A DNA stretch of 64,000 nucleotides from Nocardioides sp. (lineage in GTDB: Bacteria; Actinomycetota; Actinomycetes; Propionibacteriales; Nocardioidaceae), in contig PBYI01000054.1 of NCBI GenBank assembly GCA_002729525.1, forward strand, positions 1-64,000, read 5' to 3'. Numbering within the stretch: position 1 is the first letter of the stretch; each line of letters starts with the position of its first letter. Of the stretch, positions 43,427-52,010 are shown in pieces. Both the position numbers and the translations under genes were made by a program. The notes beneath the pieces are model-generated. The model searched no databases. It was not told the DNA's origin and saw nothing but the letters and a program-made list of their open reading frames with translations.

Positions 43427-43432
43427 ATCCTA
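43427..43432 (-). promoter_or_regulatory. Candidate -10 box of carD
   Basis: TAGGAT on the minus strand lies 27 bp before the carD ATG, leaving a short leader that contains the AAGGGG ribosome-binding site. No clear -35 is visible. Confidence 0.45.
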
Positions 43433-43599
43433 CCACGCCTCAGCCGCTTCTCAGGCAGCGTTTTCGCAGGTCAGAGGGGTAGCGGGGGGCTTGACAGGAT
43501 TGCCTACCTGTGGTTTCGCACGTGTGGGCGGGCGCCGCAACTGAGGTCCGCGGAGACATTCTCCCCCGGGTACCCGTCGGGTGACGGATACTGGTCGGT

Positions 43600-44445
43600 A
43601 TGGCGATCCTGCAGCGACGGAGGACCTCCCCCGACCTCGAGAGCCCCTCGACGGACGGACCCGCGGAGGAGCCCACCGAGAACCCCGCCGACCGGGCCGA
43701 CCGGGCCGATCGGGCCGACCAGGCCGACACAGCACCCGTACGACGGCTCCCGGCCGCCGCCTGGCTGGTCGTGGCGGCCCACCCGCGCCAGGTGCTCGTC
43801 ACCGCGCTGGCCATCGCCGTGGCCGCCGCGGCGTCCGGACGGGCGGCCGGCGAGGTGCTCCTCGTGCTGGCCACCGTGGCGGTGGGCCAGACCGTCCTGG
43901 GCTGGCACAACGACCTCGTCGACCGCGGCCGCGACGCCGCGCACGACACCCCGGGCAAGCCGCTGGCCGACGGTCGGCTCGACCCCGGCACCACCTGGTA
44001 CGCCCTGACGGTCGCGGTCCTGGTGCTCGTGCCGCTCTCCATCAGCGGGGGCGTCACCGCCGGCGCCTTCTACCTGGTCTCGACGGCCGTCGCGCTGCTC
44101 GGCAACGTCGTGCTGCGCCAGGGCCCCCTGTCGTGGCTGCCGTGGGCGGCGTCGTTCGCCCTCTACCCGGCGTACCTCTCCCACGGCGGGTGGGGCGGCT
44201 CCTACGAGGGCGACGCCCCGAGGCTCGCGATGGTCGTCCTGGCCGCAGCCCTCGGCGTGGGCGTGCACGTCGTCCGCTCGATCTGGGGCCTGGTCGCCGA
44301 CGACGCCGACGAGTGGCACACGCTGCCGCTCCTGCTCGGACGCCGGCTCGGTGCCAGTCGACTGCTGCTCGTGGGCGCGGTCTACTGCGCGGTCGTCGTC
44401 GCCGCCATCGTGTACGTCGGCCTGTCCAGCGGCCTCGCCGCCTGA
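43600..44445 (+). CDS. UbiA-family prenyltransferase
   Basis: A 281-residue integral membrane protein with about seven to eight helices. The first Asp-rich motif is GWHNDLVDRGRDAAHDTPGKPLADG (N/DxxDxxxD). A weaker second motif, VADDADEWHTL, sits in the later loop. UbiA enzymes attach prenyl chains to aromatic acceptors, sugars or lipids; which one applies here is unclear. The N-terminal 45 residues are a hydrophilic tail with DRADRADRADQAD encoded by 9-bp repeats. GATACT 7 nt upstream of the ATG suggests a leaderless mRNA. Confidence 0.9.
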   Translation: MAILQRRRTSPDLESPSTDGPAEEPTENPADRADRADRADQADTAPVRRLPAAAWLVVAAHPRQVLVTALAIAVAAAASGRAAGEVLLVLATVAVGQTVLGWHNDLVDRGRDAAHDTPGKPLADGRLDPGTTWYALTVAVLVLVPLSISGGVTAGAFYLVSTAVALLGNVVLRQGPLSWLPWAASFALYPAYLSHGGWGGSYEGDAPRLAMVVLAAALGVGVHVVRSIWGLVADDADEWHTLPLLLGRRLGASRLLLVGAVYCAVVVAAIVYVGLSSGLAA

Positions 44446-44553
44446 GCGCTCCGCCCGCGCACCGGAGCGCAACCCCGACCTGGATCCCGGTCCGGGCACC
44501 GGTCCGGATATCCTGACCTCCGCCAGCACCACCGACCTGCGAAGGCCACCACG

Positions 44554-45192
44554 ATGCGCATCACCCGGTCTCCTCGACGCTCTCGGCGCACCCTCGCCGG
44601 CCTCGCGGCCGTCGCTGTCGCGACGACGCCGCTGCTCAGTTCGTGCGGCTTCAACTACGCCACCGATCGCATCAACACGATCAGCGCCGGCATCAACAAC
44701 CGCGACGGCGGCGTCGACGTGCTCGGTGCCGTGGTGATCGCCGGCCAGGACGACCTGGGCGTCTTCGCCGCCACGCTGGCCAACAACTCCACCGAGTTCG
44801 GCACCGACCGGGTCCTCACCGGCCTCGGCACCGACGCCACCGAGCTCCAGCCGATCGGCGATGTCACGCCGGTCGACGTGCCGGCCGCCAACGCCGTCAG
44901 CCTCTTCGCCGAGGGCGGCATCCCGGTGACCGGCTCCTTCACCGCCGGTGACTTCGTCGCCATCACCCTCGTCTTCGACGACGGCCAGCGCACCTCGATG
45001 GACGTGCCGGTCGTGACTCCGTGCCGCGAGTACTCTCCCGAGAAGCTCACCGCGATCACCCTGCCGACCTCGGCCGACGGCGCCACCGACACCGAGTCGA
45101 CGGAGTTCACCGAGGGCGAGTCCGAAGAGACCGGCGTCTACTCCTGCGAGCTGCCGACCGGTGGCCTCTACGGCCACGGCGAGGAGCACTGA
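44554..45192 (+). CDS. Lipoprotein of unknown function
   Basis: A 212-residue protein with a signal peptide (RRTLAGLAAVAVATTPLLS) and lipobox LLSSC at about residues 28-32. The mature domain (NYATDRINTISAGINNRDG, GVFAATLANNSTEFG) is beta-rich and distantly resembles the copper-chaperone-like envelope lipoproteins of actinobacteria. The acidic C-terminus is Glu/Thr-rich. I cannot assign a role. GAAGG precedes the ATG by about 8 nt. The gpmA start codon follows its stop by 2 bp, so the two are co-transcribed. Confidence 0.85.
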   Translation: MRITRSPRRSRRTLAGLAAVAVATTPLLSSCGFNYATDRINTISAGINNRDGGVDVLGAVVIAGQDDLGVFAATLANNSTEFGTDRVLTGLGTDATELQPIGDVTPVDVPAANAVSLFAEGGIPVTGSFTAGDFVAITLVFDDGQRTSMDVPVVTPCREYSPEKLTAITLPTSADGATDTESTEFTEGESEETGVYSCELPTGGLYGHGEEH

Positions 45193-45194
45193 GC

Positions 45195-45938
45195 ATGACC
45201 TACACCCTCGTGCTGCTCCGCCACGGCGAGAGCGAGTGGAACGCCAAGAACCTCTTCACCGGCTGGGTCGACGTCGAGCTCACCGACCAGGGCCGCGCCG
45301 AGGCCGTCAACGGCGGCCGGCAGCTCGTCGATGCCGGCCTGCTGCCCGACGTGCTGCACACCTCGCTGCTGCGCCGCGCGATCAACACCGCGCACCTCGC
45401 GCTCAACGCCGCCGACCGCCACTGGATCCCGGTGAAGCGCTCGTGGCGCCTCAACGAGCGCCACTACGGCGCGCTCCAGGGCAAGGACAAGAAGCAGACG
45501 CTGGAGGCGTACGGCGAGGAGCAGTTCATGCTGTGGCGCCGCTCCTTCGACGTCCCGCCGCCCGAGCAGCCGGCCGACGACGAGTTCAGCCAGGCAGGCC
45601 TGCCGCAGTACGCCGACCTCGGCGACGACATGCCCTCCACCGAGTGCCTCAAGGACGTCATCGCGCGGTTCCTCCCCTACTGGGAGTCCGACATCGTCCC
45701 CGACCTGAAGGCCGGCAAGACCGTCCTCGTGGCCGCGCACGGCAACTCGCTGCGCGCGCTGGTCAAGCACCTCGACGGCATCGGCGACGACGACATCGCC
45801 GGGCTCAACATCCCCACCGGGATGCCGCTGCTCTACGAGCTCGACGAGGACTTCAAGCCCGTCACACCGGGCGGGCAGTACCTCGACCCCGACGCCGCCG
45901 CCGACGCGGCTGCTGCGGTCGCCAACCAGGGGCGGTAG
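45195..45938 (+). CDS. gpmA: 2,3-bisphosphoglycerate-dependent phosphoglycerate mutase
   Basis: A 247-residue glycolytic enzyme interconverting 3- and 2-phosphoglycerate. The catalytic His lies in LVLLRHGESEWNAKNLFTGW. The substrate loop contains WRLNERHYGALQGKDKKQT, and the second His is in LVAAHGNSLRALVKHL. The full-length dPGM signature is present. In mycobacteria gpm1 sits beside senX3-regX3, and the same neighbourhood is kept here. GAGGAG precedes the ATG within the end of the lipoprotein gene. Confidence 0.97.
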   Translation: MTYTLVLLRHGESEWNAKNLFTGWVDVELTDQGRAEAVNGGRQLVDAGLLPDVLHTSLLRRAINTAHLALNAADRHWIPVKRSWRLNERHYGALQGKDKKQTLEAYGEEQFMLWRRSFDVPPPEQPADDEFSQAGLPQYADLGDDMPSTECLKDVIARFLPYWESDIVPDLKAGKTVLVAAHGNSLRALVKHLDGIGDDDIAGLNIPTGMPLLYELDEDFKPVTPGGQYLDPDAAADAAAAVANQGR

Positions 45939-45944
45939 GCACGC

Positions 45945-45974
45945 ACGCGATCCCCGCTCCAGCGGGGATCGCGT
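45945..45974. terminator. Bidirectional terminator between gpmA and phoU
   Basis: A perfect 14-bp stem with a 2-nt CC loop starts 7 bp after the gpmA stop and lies about 54 bp beyond the end of the convergent phoU gene. It can act on both strands. Confidence 0.8.
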
Positions 45975-46027
45975 CAGTTGTGCCGCGGGCCGGCATCAGT
46001 GCGTGACACCCATCCGCTGCGCAAGCC

Positions 46028-46684
46028 TCAGGCGTCCACCGACCCCGGGTTCTCCCCGGTCACCACGAAGACGACCCGGTTGGCCACCGAGACCGCGTGG
46101 TCGGCGATCCGCTCGAAGTACCGCCCGAGCAGGGCGATGTCGACCGCGGCCTCGATGCCGTCGGCATAGTCGTCGTCGAGCAGCTGGGCGAAGCTCGCGC
46201 GGCGCAGCTGGTCCATCTTCTCGTCGTCGCGACCCAGCTCGATCGCGGCCTGGACGTCGCGGCTGGCGATGATGTCGCACACCCGGCGCACCATGTCGAT
46301 CGCGGTGACCGACATGGTCTCCATGGTGCCCTGCAGCGACGCCGGTACGGCGAGCTCGGGCACCCGCAGCCGGGCGATCTTGGCGACGTGCACCGACAGG
46401 TCGCCCATCCGCTCCAGCTCGGTCACCATCCGGAGGGCGGCCACCAGGGTGCGGAGGTCGCCGGCGACGGGCTGCTGGAGGGACAGGAGCGCGAAGGCGT
46501 CCTCCTCGAGGGTCTCGCGGGCGCGGTCGATGACCTCGTCGTCGCTGATCACCTTCTCCGCGACGCTGGAGTCGCCGGTGCGCAGGGCCTCGCTGGCCCG
46601 GGTCACCGCCACCTCGACCAGGCCGCAGATCTCGGCGAGGTCGTGGAAGAGGGCTTCGAGCTGCTCGTGGAACTGTGCGCGCAT
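46028..46684 (-). CDS. phoU: Phosphate-signalling protein PhoU
   Basis: A 218-residue two-fold repeated helical protein that couples the phosphate transporter to its sensor kinase and damps signalling when phosphate is ample. PhoU-repeat cues are RAQFHEQLEALFHDLAEICG, VISDDEVIDRARETLEED, RMVTELERMGDLSVHVAKIA and RYFERIADHAVSVANRV. TAGGCT (46697-46692) lies exactly 7 nt before the ATG without a ribosome-binding site, indicating a leaderless mRNA. A PHO box sits just upstream of that promoter, so RegX3 control is likely. It is divergent from senX3. Confidence 0.96.
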   Translation of the reverse strand: MRAQFHEQLEALFHDLAEICGLVEVAVTRASEALRTGDSSVAEKVISDDEVIDRARETLEEDAFALLSLQQPVAGDLRTLVAALRMVTELERMGDLSVHVAKIARLRVPELAVPASLQGTMETMSVTAIDMVRRVCDIIASRDVQAAIELGRDDEKMDQLRRASFAQLLDDDYADGIEAAVDIALLGRYFERIADHAVSVANRVVFVVTGENPGSVDA

Positions 46685-46723
46685 GGGTCCGAGCCTAGAG
46701 GCGCGGTGATCCGGACAGCGGGC

Positions 46724-46745
46724 AGCGGGTGAATGACGCGTGAAC
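46724..46745 (-). promoter_or_regulatory. PHO box (RegX3/PhoP-type direct repeat)
   Basis: On the minus strand GTTCACGCGTC is followed directly by ATTCACCCGCT, two 11-bp direct repeats of the GTTCACC type bound by PhoP/RegX3. The site is 27 bp upstream of the phoU -10 and 70 bp from the senX3 start, well placed to activate phoU and perhaps influence senX3-regX3. Confidence 0.7.
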
Positions 46746-46816
46746 AGCAGGAATCCGCTCGGAACCCGACCGGAGCGGACGGGGCGCGCCCCGTCCTCGG
46801 CCGTACGATCCCTGCT

Positions 46817-47992
46817 GTGGACCCGACGACGCAGGCGTTGCTCGCCGCGCTCATCGGAGCCGGTGTGGCCGGCAGCGCCGTGCTCGCGTGGGCCGTCAGC
46901 GAGCGGGCCCAGCAGCACGTCGCGCCCCGCGAGGAGCCGGCGGTCCCGTCCTCGGTGGCAGCCGTCCTGGCGGTGCTGCGCAGCAGCGCGGTCGTCATCG
47001 ACGACTCCGACGTCGTCCTCAAGGCGTCCGCGCCGGCGTACGCGATGTCCCTGGTCAGGGGCACCCGCCTGGTCTCCGACGAGCTCGCGGCCCTGGTCAG
47101 CGAAGTACGCCGCGACGGGCAGATCCGCGAGACCGAGCTGGTGATGACCCGCGACCAGGCCCCGCCCCGGCACGTCGTGGTGCGCGTCGCGCCCCTGGGC
47201 GCCCGGCTGGTGCTGGCCCTGGTCGAGGACCGCACCCGCGAGCGCCGGGTCGAGGCCGTACGACGCGACTTCGTGGCCAACGTCAGCCACGAGCTCAAGA
47301 CCCCGGTCGGCGCCATCCGGCTGCTGGCCGACGCCGTGCACGACGCGGCCGACGACCCAGCGGCCGTGCAGCGGTTCTCGGACCGGATGATCGTCGAGAG
47401 CGACCGGCTCTCGGCGATGGTGCAGCAGGTCATCGAGCTGTCGCGGCTCCAGGGCGACGAGCCGCTGGACTCCCCGCACGCCATCGACGTCGACACCATC
47501 GTCAGCACCGCGATCGACACCAGCGCCATCGACGCCTCCGCCAAGGGCATCGCGGTCGTGACCTCCGGCGACCGGGGGCTGAAGGTGCTCGGCGCGGAGG
47601 AGCAGGTCGCCAGCGCGGTCGCCAACCTGGTCTCCAACGCGGTGTCCTACTCCGACCCCGACTCGACCGTGGTGGTGCACACCAAGGACGACGGCGCGTT
47701 CGTCGAGATCGGCGTCGTCGACCAGGGCATCGGCATCCCGCAGAGCGAGATCGACCGCATCTTCGAGCGGTTCTACCGCGTCGACCCCGCCCGCCACCGC
47801 TCCACCGGCGGCACCGGCCTGGGCCTCTCGATCGTCAAGCACGTCGCCGCCACCCATGGGGGCGACGTACGCGTGTGGTCGGTCGAGGGCCAGGGCTCCA
47901 CCTTCACTCTCACCCTGCCCCGCGCGGAGGACCCGCGCACCCCCACCGAGGCACCACCGGTGCCTGCTGATGCACAGGAGGAACGCCCGTGA
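46817..47992 (+). CDS. senX3: Phosphate-sensing histidine kinase SenX3
   Basis: A 391-residue membrane kinase. One N-terminal helix (LLAALIGAGVAGSAVLAWAV) precedes a PAS-like domain, the H-box FVANVSHELKTPVGAIRLLA, the N-box VANLVSNAVSYS, and G-boxes VVDQGIGIPQSEIDRIFERF and GGTGLGLSIVKH. SenX3 senses phosphate through PhoU and the Pst transporter and phosphorylates RegX3. TACGAT (46804-46809) ends 7 nt before GTG 46817, so it appears leaderless. The stop overlaps regX3 by 4 bp. Confidence 0.95.
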   Translation: MDPTTQALLAALIGAGVAGSAVLAWAVSERAQQHVAPREEPAVPSSVAAVLAVLRSSAVVIDDSDVVLKASAPAYAMSLVRGTRLVSDELAALVSEVRRDGQIRETELVMTRDQAPPRHVVVRVAPLGARLVLALVEDRTRERRVEAVRRDFVANVSHELKTPVGAIRLLADAVHDAADDPAAVQRFSDRMIVESDRLSAMVQQVIELSRLQGDEPLDSPHAIDVDTIVSTAIDTSAIDASAKGIAVVTSGDRGLKVLGAEEQVASAVANLVSNAVSYSDPDSTVVVHTKDDGAFVEIGVVDQGIGIPQSEIDRIFERFYRVDPARHRSTGGTGLGLSIVKHVAATHGGDVRVWSVEGQGSTFTLTLPRAEDPRTPTEAPPVPADAQEERP

Positions 47993-48666
47993 CCCGGGTA
48001 CTGGTCGTCGAGGACGAAGAGAGCTACAGCGACGCGCTGTCGTACATGCTGCGCAAGGAGGGCTTCGAGGTCTCCCTGGCCGCGGACGGCAACACCGCCC
48101 TGGTCGAGTTCGACCGGACGGGTGCCGACATCGTGCTGCTCGACCTGATGCTTCCCGGCATCTCGGGCACCGAGGTCTGCCGCACCATCCGCCAGACCTC
48201 GAACGTGCCGGTCATCATGGTGACCGCCAAGGACGACGAGATCGACAAGATCGTCGGCCTCGAGCTCGGCGCCGACGACTACGTCACCAAGCCGTACTCC
48301 CCGCGCGAGCTGGTCGCCCGCATCCGCGCGGTGCTGCGTCGCGGCGCCGACCCCGACCTGATGCCCGACACCCTGGAGGCCGGCCCGGTCCGGATGGACG
48401 TCGAGCGCCACGTCGTCACCGTCAACGGCTCCGAGCAGAAGCTGCCGCTCAAGGAGTTCGAGCTGCTGGAGATGTTCCTGCGCAACCCCGGCCGGGTGCT
48501 CACCCGCGGGCAGCTCATCGACCGGGTCTGGGGCTCCGACTACGTCGGCGACACCAAGACCCTCGACGTCCACGTGAAGCGGCTGCGCGCCAAGCTCGAG
48601 CCGGACCCGAGCGAGCCGAAGTACCTCGTCACCGTGCGCGGGCTGGGGTACAAGCTCGATCTCTGA
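47989..48666 (+). CDS. regX3: Phosphate-responsive regulator RegX3
   Basis: A 225-residue OmpR/PhoB-type response regulator. The receiver has VLVVEDEESYSDALSYML (acidic pair), IVLLDLMLPGISGTEV (phospho-acceptor Asp), VTAKDDEIDKI (Thr and Lys) and DYVTKPYSPRELVARI. The winged-helix DNA-binding domain includes LPLKEFELLEMFLRNPGRVL and KTLDVHVKRLRAKLE. It overlaps senX3 by 4 bp (GTGA) and is co-expressed with it. Its predicted target site lies upstream of phoU. I saw no pst or pho genes elsewhere in the window. Confidence 0.96.
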   Translation: MTRVLVVEDEESYSDALSYMLRKEGFEVSLAADGNTALVEFDRTGADIVLLDLMLPGISGTEVCRTIRQTSNVPVIMVTAKDDEIDKIVGLELGADDYVTKPYSPRELVARIRAVLRRGADPDLMPDTLEAGPVRMDVERHVVTVNGSEQKLPLKEFELLEMFLRNPGRVLTRGQLIDRVWGSDYVGDTKTLDVHVKRLRAKLEPDPSEPKYLVTVRGLGYKLDL

Positions 48667-48753
48667 GCGCAGCGAGGAGGTCGGCAGGATGTCCCGCCGC
48701 CCTGTCCGAAAACCGCGCGACGGCTGTCGGACCGGCCACCTAGCGTCGTCCTC

Positions 48754-49668
48754 GTGACCACCTCACCGGACGCTCCCGCCGCCGTCCCGACGTCCTCGTC
48801 CGACCCGGCGACCCCCGCCTGGCTCCCGCTGGCCGCGGTCGGCACGACGCTGCTGCTGTGGGCGTCGGCGTTCGTGGCCATCCGGCACCTGGCGGACGAC
48901 TTCGGCGCGGGCTCGCTGGCGCTGGGCCGGATGCTCGTCGCGTCGGTGCTGCTGGCCGTGATCGCGCTGCCGCGGGGTCTGCCGCGGCCGACGGCGCAGC
49001 AGTGGGCGACGATCGGCGTCATCGGGGTGCTCTGGTACGCCGTCTACATGGTCGCGCTCAACGAGGGCGAGCAGCGCGTCGACGCGGGCACGGCGGCGAT
49101 GCTGATCCAGGTGTCGCCGGTGCTGATCGCGGTGCTGGCGGCGCTGCTCCTGTCCGAGCGGTTCACGCTGCAGCTGGTGCTCGGTCTGGCGCTGGCGTTC
49201 GGCGGCGTCGCGCTGATCGCGACCGCGTCGTCGGGCGACACCGAGCGCGACGTGCTGGGCGTGGTGCTGTGCCTGGTGGCCGCGGCGTCGTACGCCGTCA
49301 GCGTGGTGCTGCAGAAGCCGCTCGTCGCCGCGCTCAAGCCGCTGCAGGTGACCTGGCTGGCGGCCACCGTCGGCGCGGTCGCGTGCCTGCCGTTCGCGGG
49401 CTCGCTGGTCTCCGACCTGGCCGACGCGCCGGCGTCGTCGATCGGCTGGCTGGTCTACCTCGGCATCGGCCCGACCGCGGTGGCATTCACGACGTACGGC
49501 TTCGCGCTGCAGCACATGAGCGCCTCCAGCCTGGGGGTGACGACCTACCTCGTGCCGCCGATCACGATCGTGCTGAGCCTGGTGCTGCTCGGCGAGGTGC
49601 CACCCCCGCTGGCGTACGTCGGCGGCGCGCTCGCGCTGGTCGGCGTCGCGGTCGCCCGGCGTCGTTGA
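48754..49668 (+). CDS. EamA/DMT-family transporter
   Basis: A 304-residue membrane protein with about ten helices arranged as two EamA repeats. Repeat 1 includes WASAFVAIRHLADDFGAGSL; repeat 2 begins LGVVLCLVAAASYAVSVVLQ. The EamA end YVGGALALVGVAVARRR is present. The drug/metabolite transporter family exports amino acids or metabolites; the substrate is not predictable. TAGCGT (48741-48746) ends 7 nt before GTG 48754, consistent with a leaderless mRNA separate from senX3-regX3. Confidence 0.93.
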   Translation: MTTSPDAPAAVPTSSSDPATPAWLPLAAVGTTLLLWASAFVAIRHLADDFGAGSLALGRMLVASVLLAVIALPRGLPRPTAQQWATIGVIGVLWYAVYMVALNEGEQRVDAGTAAMLIQVSPVLIAVLAALLLSERFTLQLVLGLALAFGGVALIATASSGDTERDVLGVVLCLVAAASYAVSVVLQKPLVAALKPLQVTWLAATVGAVACLPFAGSLVSDLADAPASSIGWLVYLGIGPTAVAFTTYGFALQHMSASSLGVTTYLVPPITIVLSLVLLGEVPPPLAYVGGALALVGVAVARRR

Positions 49669-49683
49669 GGAGGCGAGCCGGCG

Positions 49684-50193
49684 TCAGTCGCCCGACGGGG
49701 CGTCGGCGGGCGCCAGACCCCGGAAGGCCTCCAGGTTCTTCGTCGACTCCCCGCGCAGCAGCCGCCACTCCCACTCCTTGCGGATCGAGGAGGCGAAGCC
49801 GAGCTCGAGGATGGTGTTGAACGACTCGTCGCTGGTCGTGAGCACCGCGCCGAGCAGCCGGTCGAGCTCGTCGGCGGTGACGACGGCGAGCGGCAGCCGG
49901 CCGTCGAGGTAGACGTCGCCGAGGCGGTCGATGGCGAAGGCGACGCCGTACAGCCGCAGGTTCTTCTGCAGCAGCCAGCGGTAGACGCCCTCGTGGTTCT
50001 CGTCGGGGGCGCGGCACACGAAGGCGTGCACGCCGAGGTGGTGCGGGGCGACGTCGAGCCGGACGGGCGTCTGGAGCTTGCGCTCGCCGGGGAGCGCGAG
50101 GGAGAACCGGCCGTCCTCCTCGGTGAACTCCAGGTCGTTCGCGGTGAGGTAGTCGCGGATGGTGCCGACGACGGTCTCGGTGTCCTGGCTCAC
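49684..50193 (-). CDS. YbjN-domain protein
   Basis: A 169-residue cytoplasmic protein of the YbjN/type III secretion chaperone-like fold. It begins GTIRDYLTANDLEFTEEDG and includes HLGVHAFVCRAPDENHEGVY, RWLLQKNLRLYGVAFAIDRL and DRLLGAVLTTSDESFN. The mycobacterial counterpart (Rv0487) sits directly after mshA, and the same order is kept here. The role is unknown; a chaperone or regulator of neighbouring enzymes has been suggested for the fold. Its GTG overlaps the mshA stop by 4 bp, so it is translationally coupled. Confidence 0.93.
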   Translation of the reverse strand: MSQDTETVVGTIRDYLTANDLEFTEEDGRFSLALPGERKLQTPVRLDVAPHHLGVHAFVCRAPDENHEGVYRWLLQKNLRLYGVAFAIDRLGDVYLDGRLPLAVVTADELDRLLGAVLTTSDESFNTILELGFASSIRKEWEWRLLRGESTKNLEAFRGLAPADAPSGD

Positions 50194-51539
50194 CCTCGCG
50201 AGTCTCGCACGAGGCTCCTCGCCCGTCGGTAGACGTCGAGCGTCTGCTGGGCGGTGGCGTCCCAGGAGAACGACTCGGCCTGCGGGCGGGCGCCGGCAGC
50301 CAGCCGGGCACGCTCGGTCTCGTCGACGACGACCTCGCGCAGCACCCGGGCCCAGTCGGCCGGGTCGTGCGACTCCAGGAGTCGTCCACTGACGCCGTCG
50401 CGCACGACGGTGGTCAGTCCGCCGACGGCCGCGGCCACGACCGGGGTGCCGCAGGCCTGCGCCTCGGCGGCGACCAGTCCGAACGACTCGTTGTACGACG
50501 GCACGGCGACCACGCTGGCGGCGGCGTACCACCGGGCGAGGTCGCGCTGGGTGACCGGCGGGACGAACCGCACCACGTCGGCGACGCCGAGCTCGGCGGC
50601 CAGGTCGGCGAGCGCGGCGGGCCGGTCGAGCCCGGAGCCGGACGGTCCGCCGACGATCGGCACCACCAGCCGCGAGCGCAGCGACGGGTCGTCGTGCAGC
50701 ATCAGCGCGACGGCGCGCACCAGCACGTCGGGCGCCTTGAGCGGCTGGATCCGACCGGCGAACAGCAGCACCGCGGCGTCGACGGGGAGCCCCAGGTCGG
50801 CCCGCACAGCAGCCCGGCCGGAGGCACCCCCGGCCGGCGGCGCGAAGACGTCGAGGTCGACACCCGGGTGGACGACCTCGACCCGGCCGGGGTCGGCGTC
50901 GTACAGGTTGATGAGCTGCTTGGCCTCGAGGTCGGTGTTGGCCAGCAGCACGTCGGCCGCCTCCACGACCTGCTCCTCGCCGATCACCCGGGCGTCCGGC
51001 TCGGGGGTGTCGCCCTCCGCGAGCGCGGCATTCTTGACCTTCGCCATCGTGTGCATGGTGTGCACCAGCGGCACGCCCCACCGGTCGCGGGCCAGCGCCC
51101 CGACCTGGCCGGACAGCCAGTAGTGCGAGTGCACGGCGTCGTAGTGGCCGACCGGGTGCGCGGCCTCGGTGCGCAGCACCTCGCGGGCGAACACGCACAG
51201 CTGGGCGGGCAGCTCGTGCTTGGTGAGGCCCTCGTAGGGCCCCGCCGACACGTGCCGTACGACGACGCCGTCGCCCAGCGGCACCTCGGGCTCCAGCGCC
51301 GAGCTCGTGGCTCGGGTGAAGACGTCGACCTCGACACCGCAGGCAGCCAGCCGGCGGGCGAGCTCGACGACGTACACGTTCATGCCGCCGGCGTCACCGG
51401 TGCCGGGCTGGTCGAGCGGGGAGGTGTGCAGGCTGATCATCGCCACGCGACGCAGGTCGCGCAGGGTGCCCACCACGGTGCCTCCTCCTCCGGGTGCGTC
51501 GGGTGGCGCACCGGTCCGGTCGTTCGCGGTGTCAACCAC
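50190..51539 (-). CDS. mshA: D-inositol-3-phosphate glycosyltransferase (mycothiol biosynthesis)
   Basis: A 449-residue GT4 enzyme that transfers GlcNAc from UDP-GlcNAc to inositol-3-phosphate, the first step of mycothiol synthesis. The diagnostic start is VAMISLHTSPLDQPGTGDAG followed by GMNVYVVELARRL. VHSHYWLSGQVGALAR, VHTMHTMAKVKN, VVHPGVDLDVF, LLFAGRIQPLKAPDVLV and the donor-site PSYNESFGLVAAEAQACGTP follow. A small membrane-protein gene ends 3 bp upstream and ybjN overlaps its stop, giving a three-gene operon. It confirms that the organism makes mycothiol. Confidence 0.97.
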   Translation of the reverse strand: MVDTANDRTGAPPDAPGGGGTVVGTLRDLRRVAMISLHTSPLDQPGTGDAGGMNVYVVELARRLAACGVEVDVFTRATSSALEPEVPLGDGVVVRHVSAGPYEGLTKHELPAQLCVFAREVLRTEAAHPVGHYDAVHSHYWLSGQVGALARDRWGVPLVHTMHTMAKVKNAALAEGDTPEPDARVIGEEQVVEAADVLLANTDLEAKQLINLYDADPGRVEVVHPGVDLDVFAPPAGGASGRAAVRADLGLPVDAAVLLFAGRIQPLKAPDVLVRAVALMLHDDPSLRSRLVVPIVGGPSGSGLDRPAALADLAAELGVADVVRFVPPVTQRDLARWYAAASVVAVPSYNESFGLVAAEAQACGTPVVAAAVGGLTTVVRDGVSGRLLESHDPADWARVLREVVVDETERARLAAGARPQAESFSWDATAQQTLDVYRRARSLVRDSRG

Positions 51540-51542
51540 CGG

Positions 51543-51896
51543 TCAGCCGCGATGATTCCCGCGACCCGCAGGGGTGGATGCCCGACCGGGCCAGGCCACG
51601 CGCAGCGTCACCGCCAGGGTGCCGACGGCACCCAGCACGGCCTCGAGCACCCGGGCGTCACGGCCGTCGAGCAGCAGCTGCCACACGCAGACCACGAGGG
51701 CGCCCGCACCGACGGCGGTCACGACCCGCAGCCACACCGGACGCACCGTGCCGGCCGCCGCCAGCCCGGCAGCCAGGGTGAGCAGGACGGCGCCGGCCGC
51801 CGCGAGCACGGAGGAGTCGACGAAGACGTTCGCCACCCACGCGATCCCGCCCAGCAGCGCCGCGGCCGTCGCCCACCCCTGCACCGACACCCGCAC
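51543..51896 (-). CDS. Small integral membrane protein upstream of mshA
   Basis: A 117-residue protein with about four hydrophobic helices (ATAAALLGGIAWVANVFVDS, AAGAVLLTLAAGLAAAGTV, VTAVGAGALVVCVWQLLLD, AVLGAVGTLAVTLRVAW). GTG 51896 has AGGAG 5-6 nt upstream. Two in-frame GTGs at 51890 and 51884 are alternatives. It ends 3 bp before mshA, so both are probably co-translated. The family is unrecognised, and I do not infer a role in thiol metabolism beyond the position. Confidence 0.75.
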   Translation of the reverse strand: MRVSVQGWATAAALLGGIAWVANVFVDSSVLAAAGAVLLTLAAGLAAAGTVRPVWLRVVTAVGAGALVVCVWQLLLDGRDARVLEAVLGAVGTLAVTLRVAWPGRASTPAGRGNHRG

Positions 51897-52010
51897 GACT
51901 GCTCCTGCTCCCCTGATGCTCTGCTGACCGGACGTGATCGAGCCGACGGTCCGGGGGCCGACCGACGGGGTGGCCAGTGTGGCACCCGGGTCGGGAGGAT
52001 CATGGGAGCC

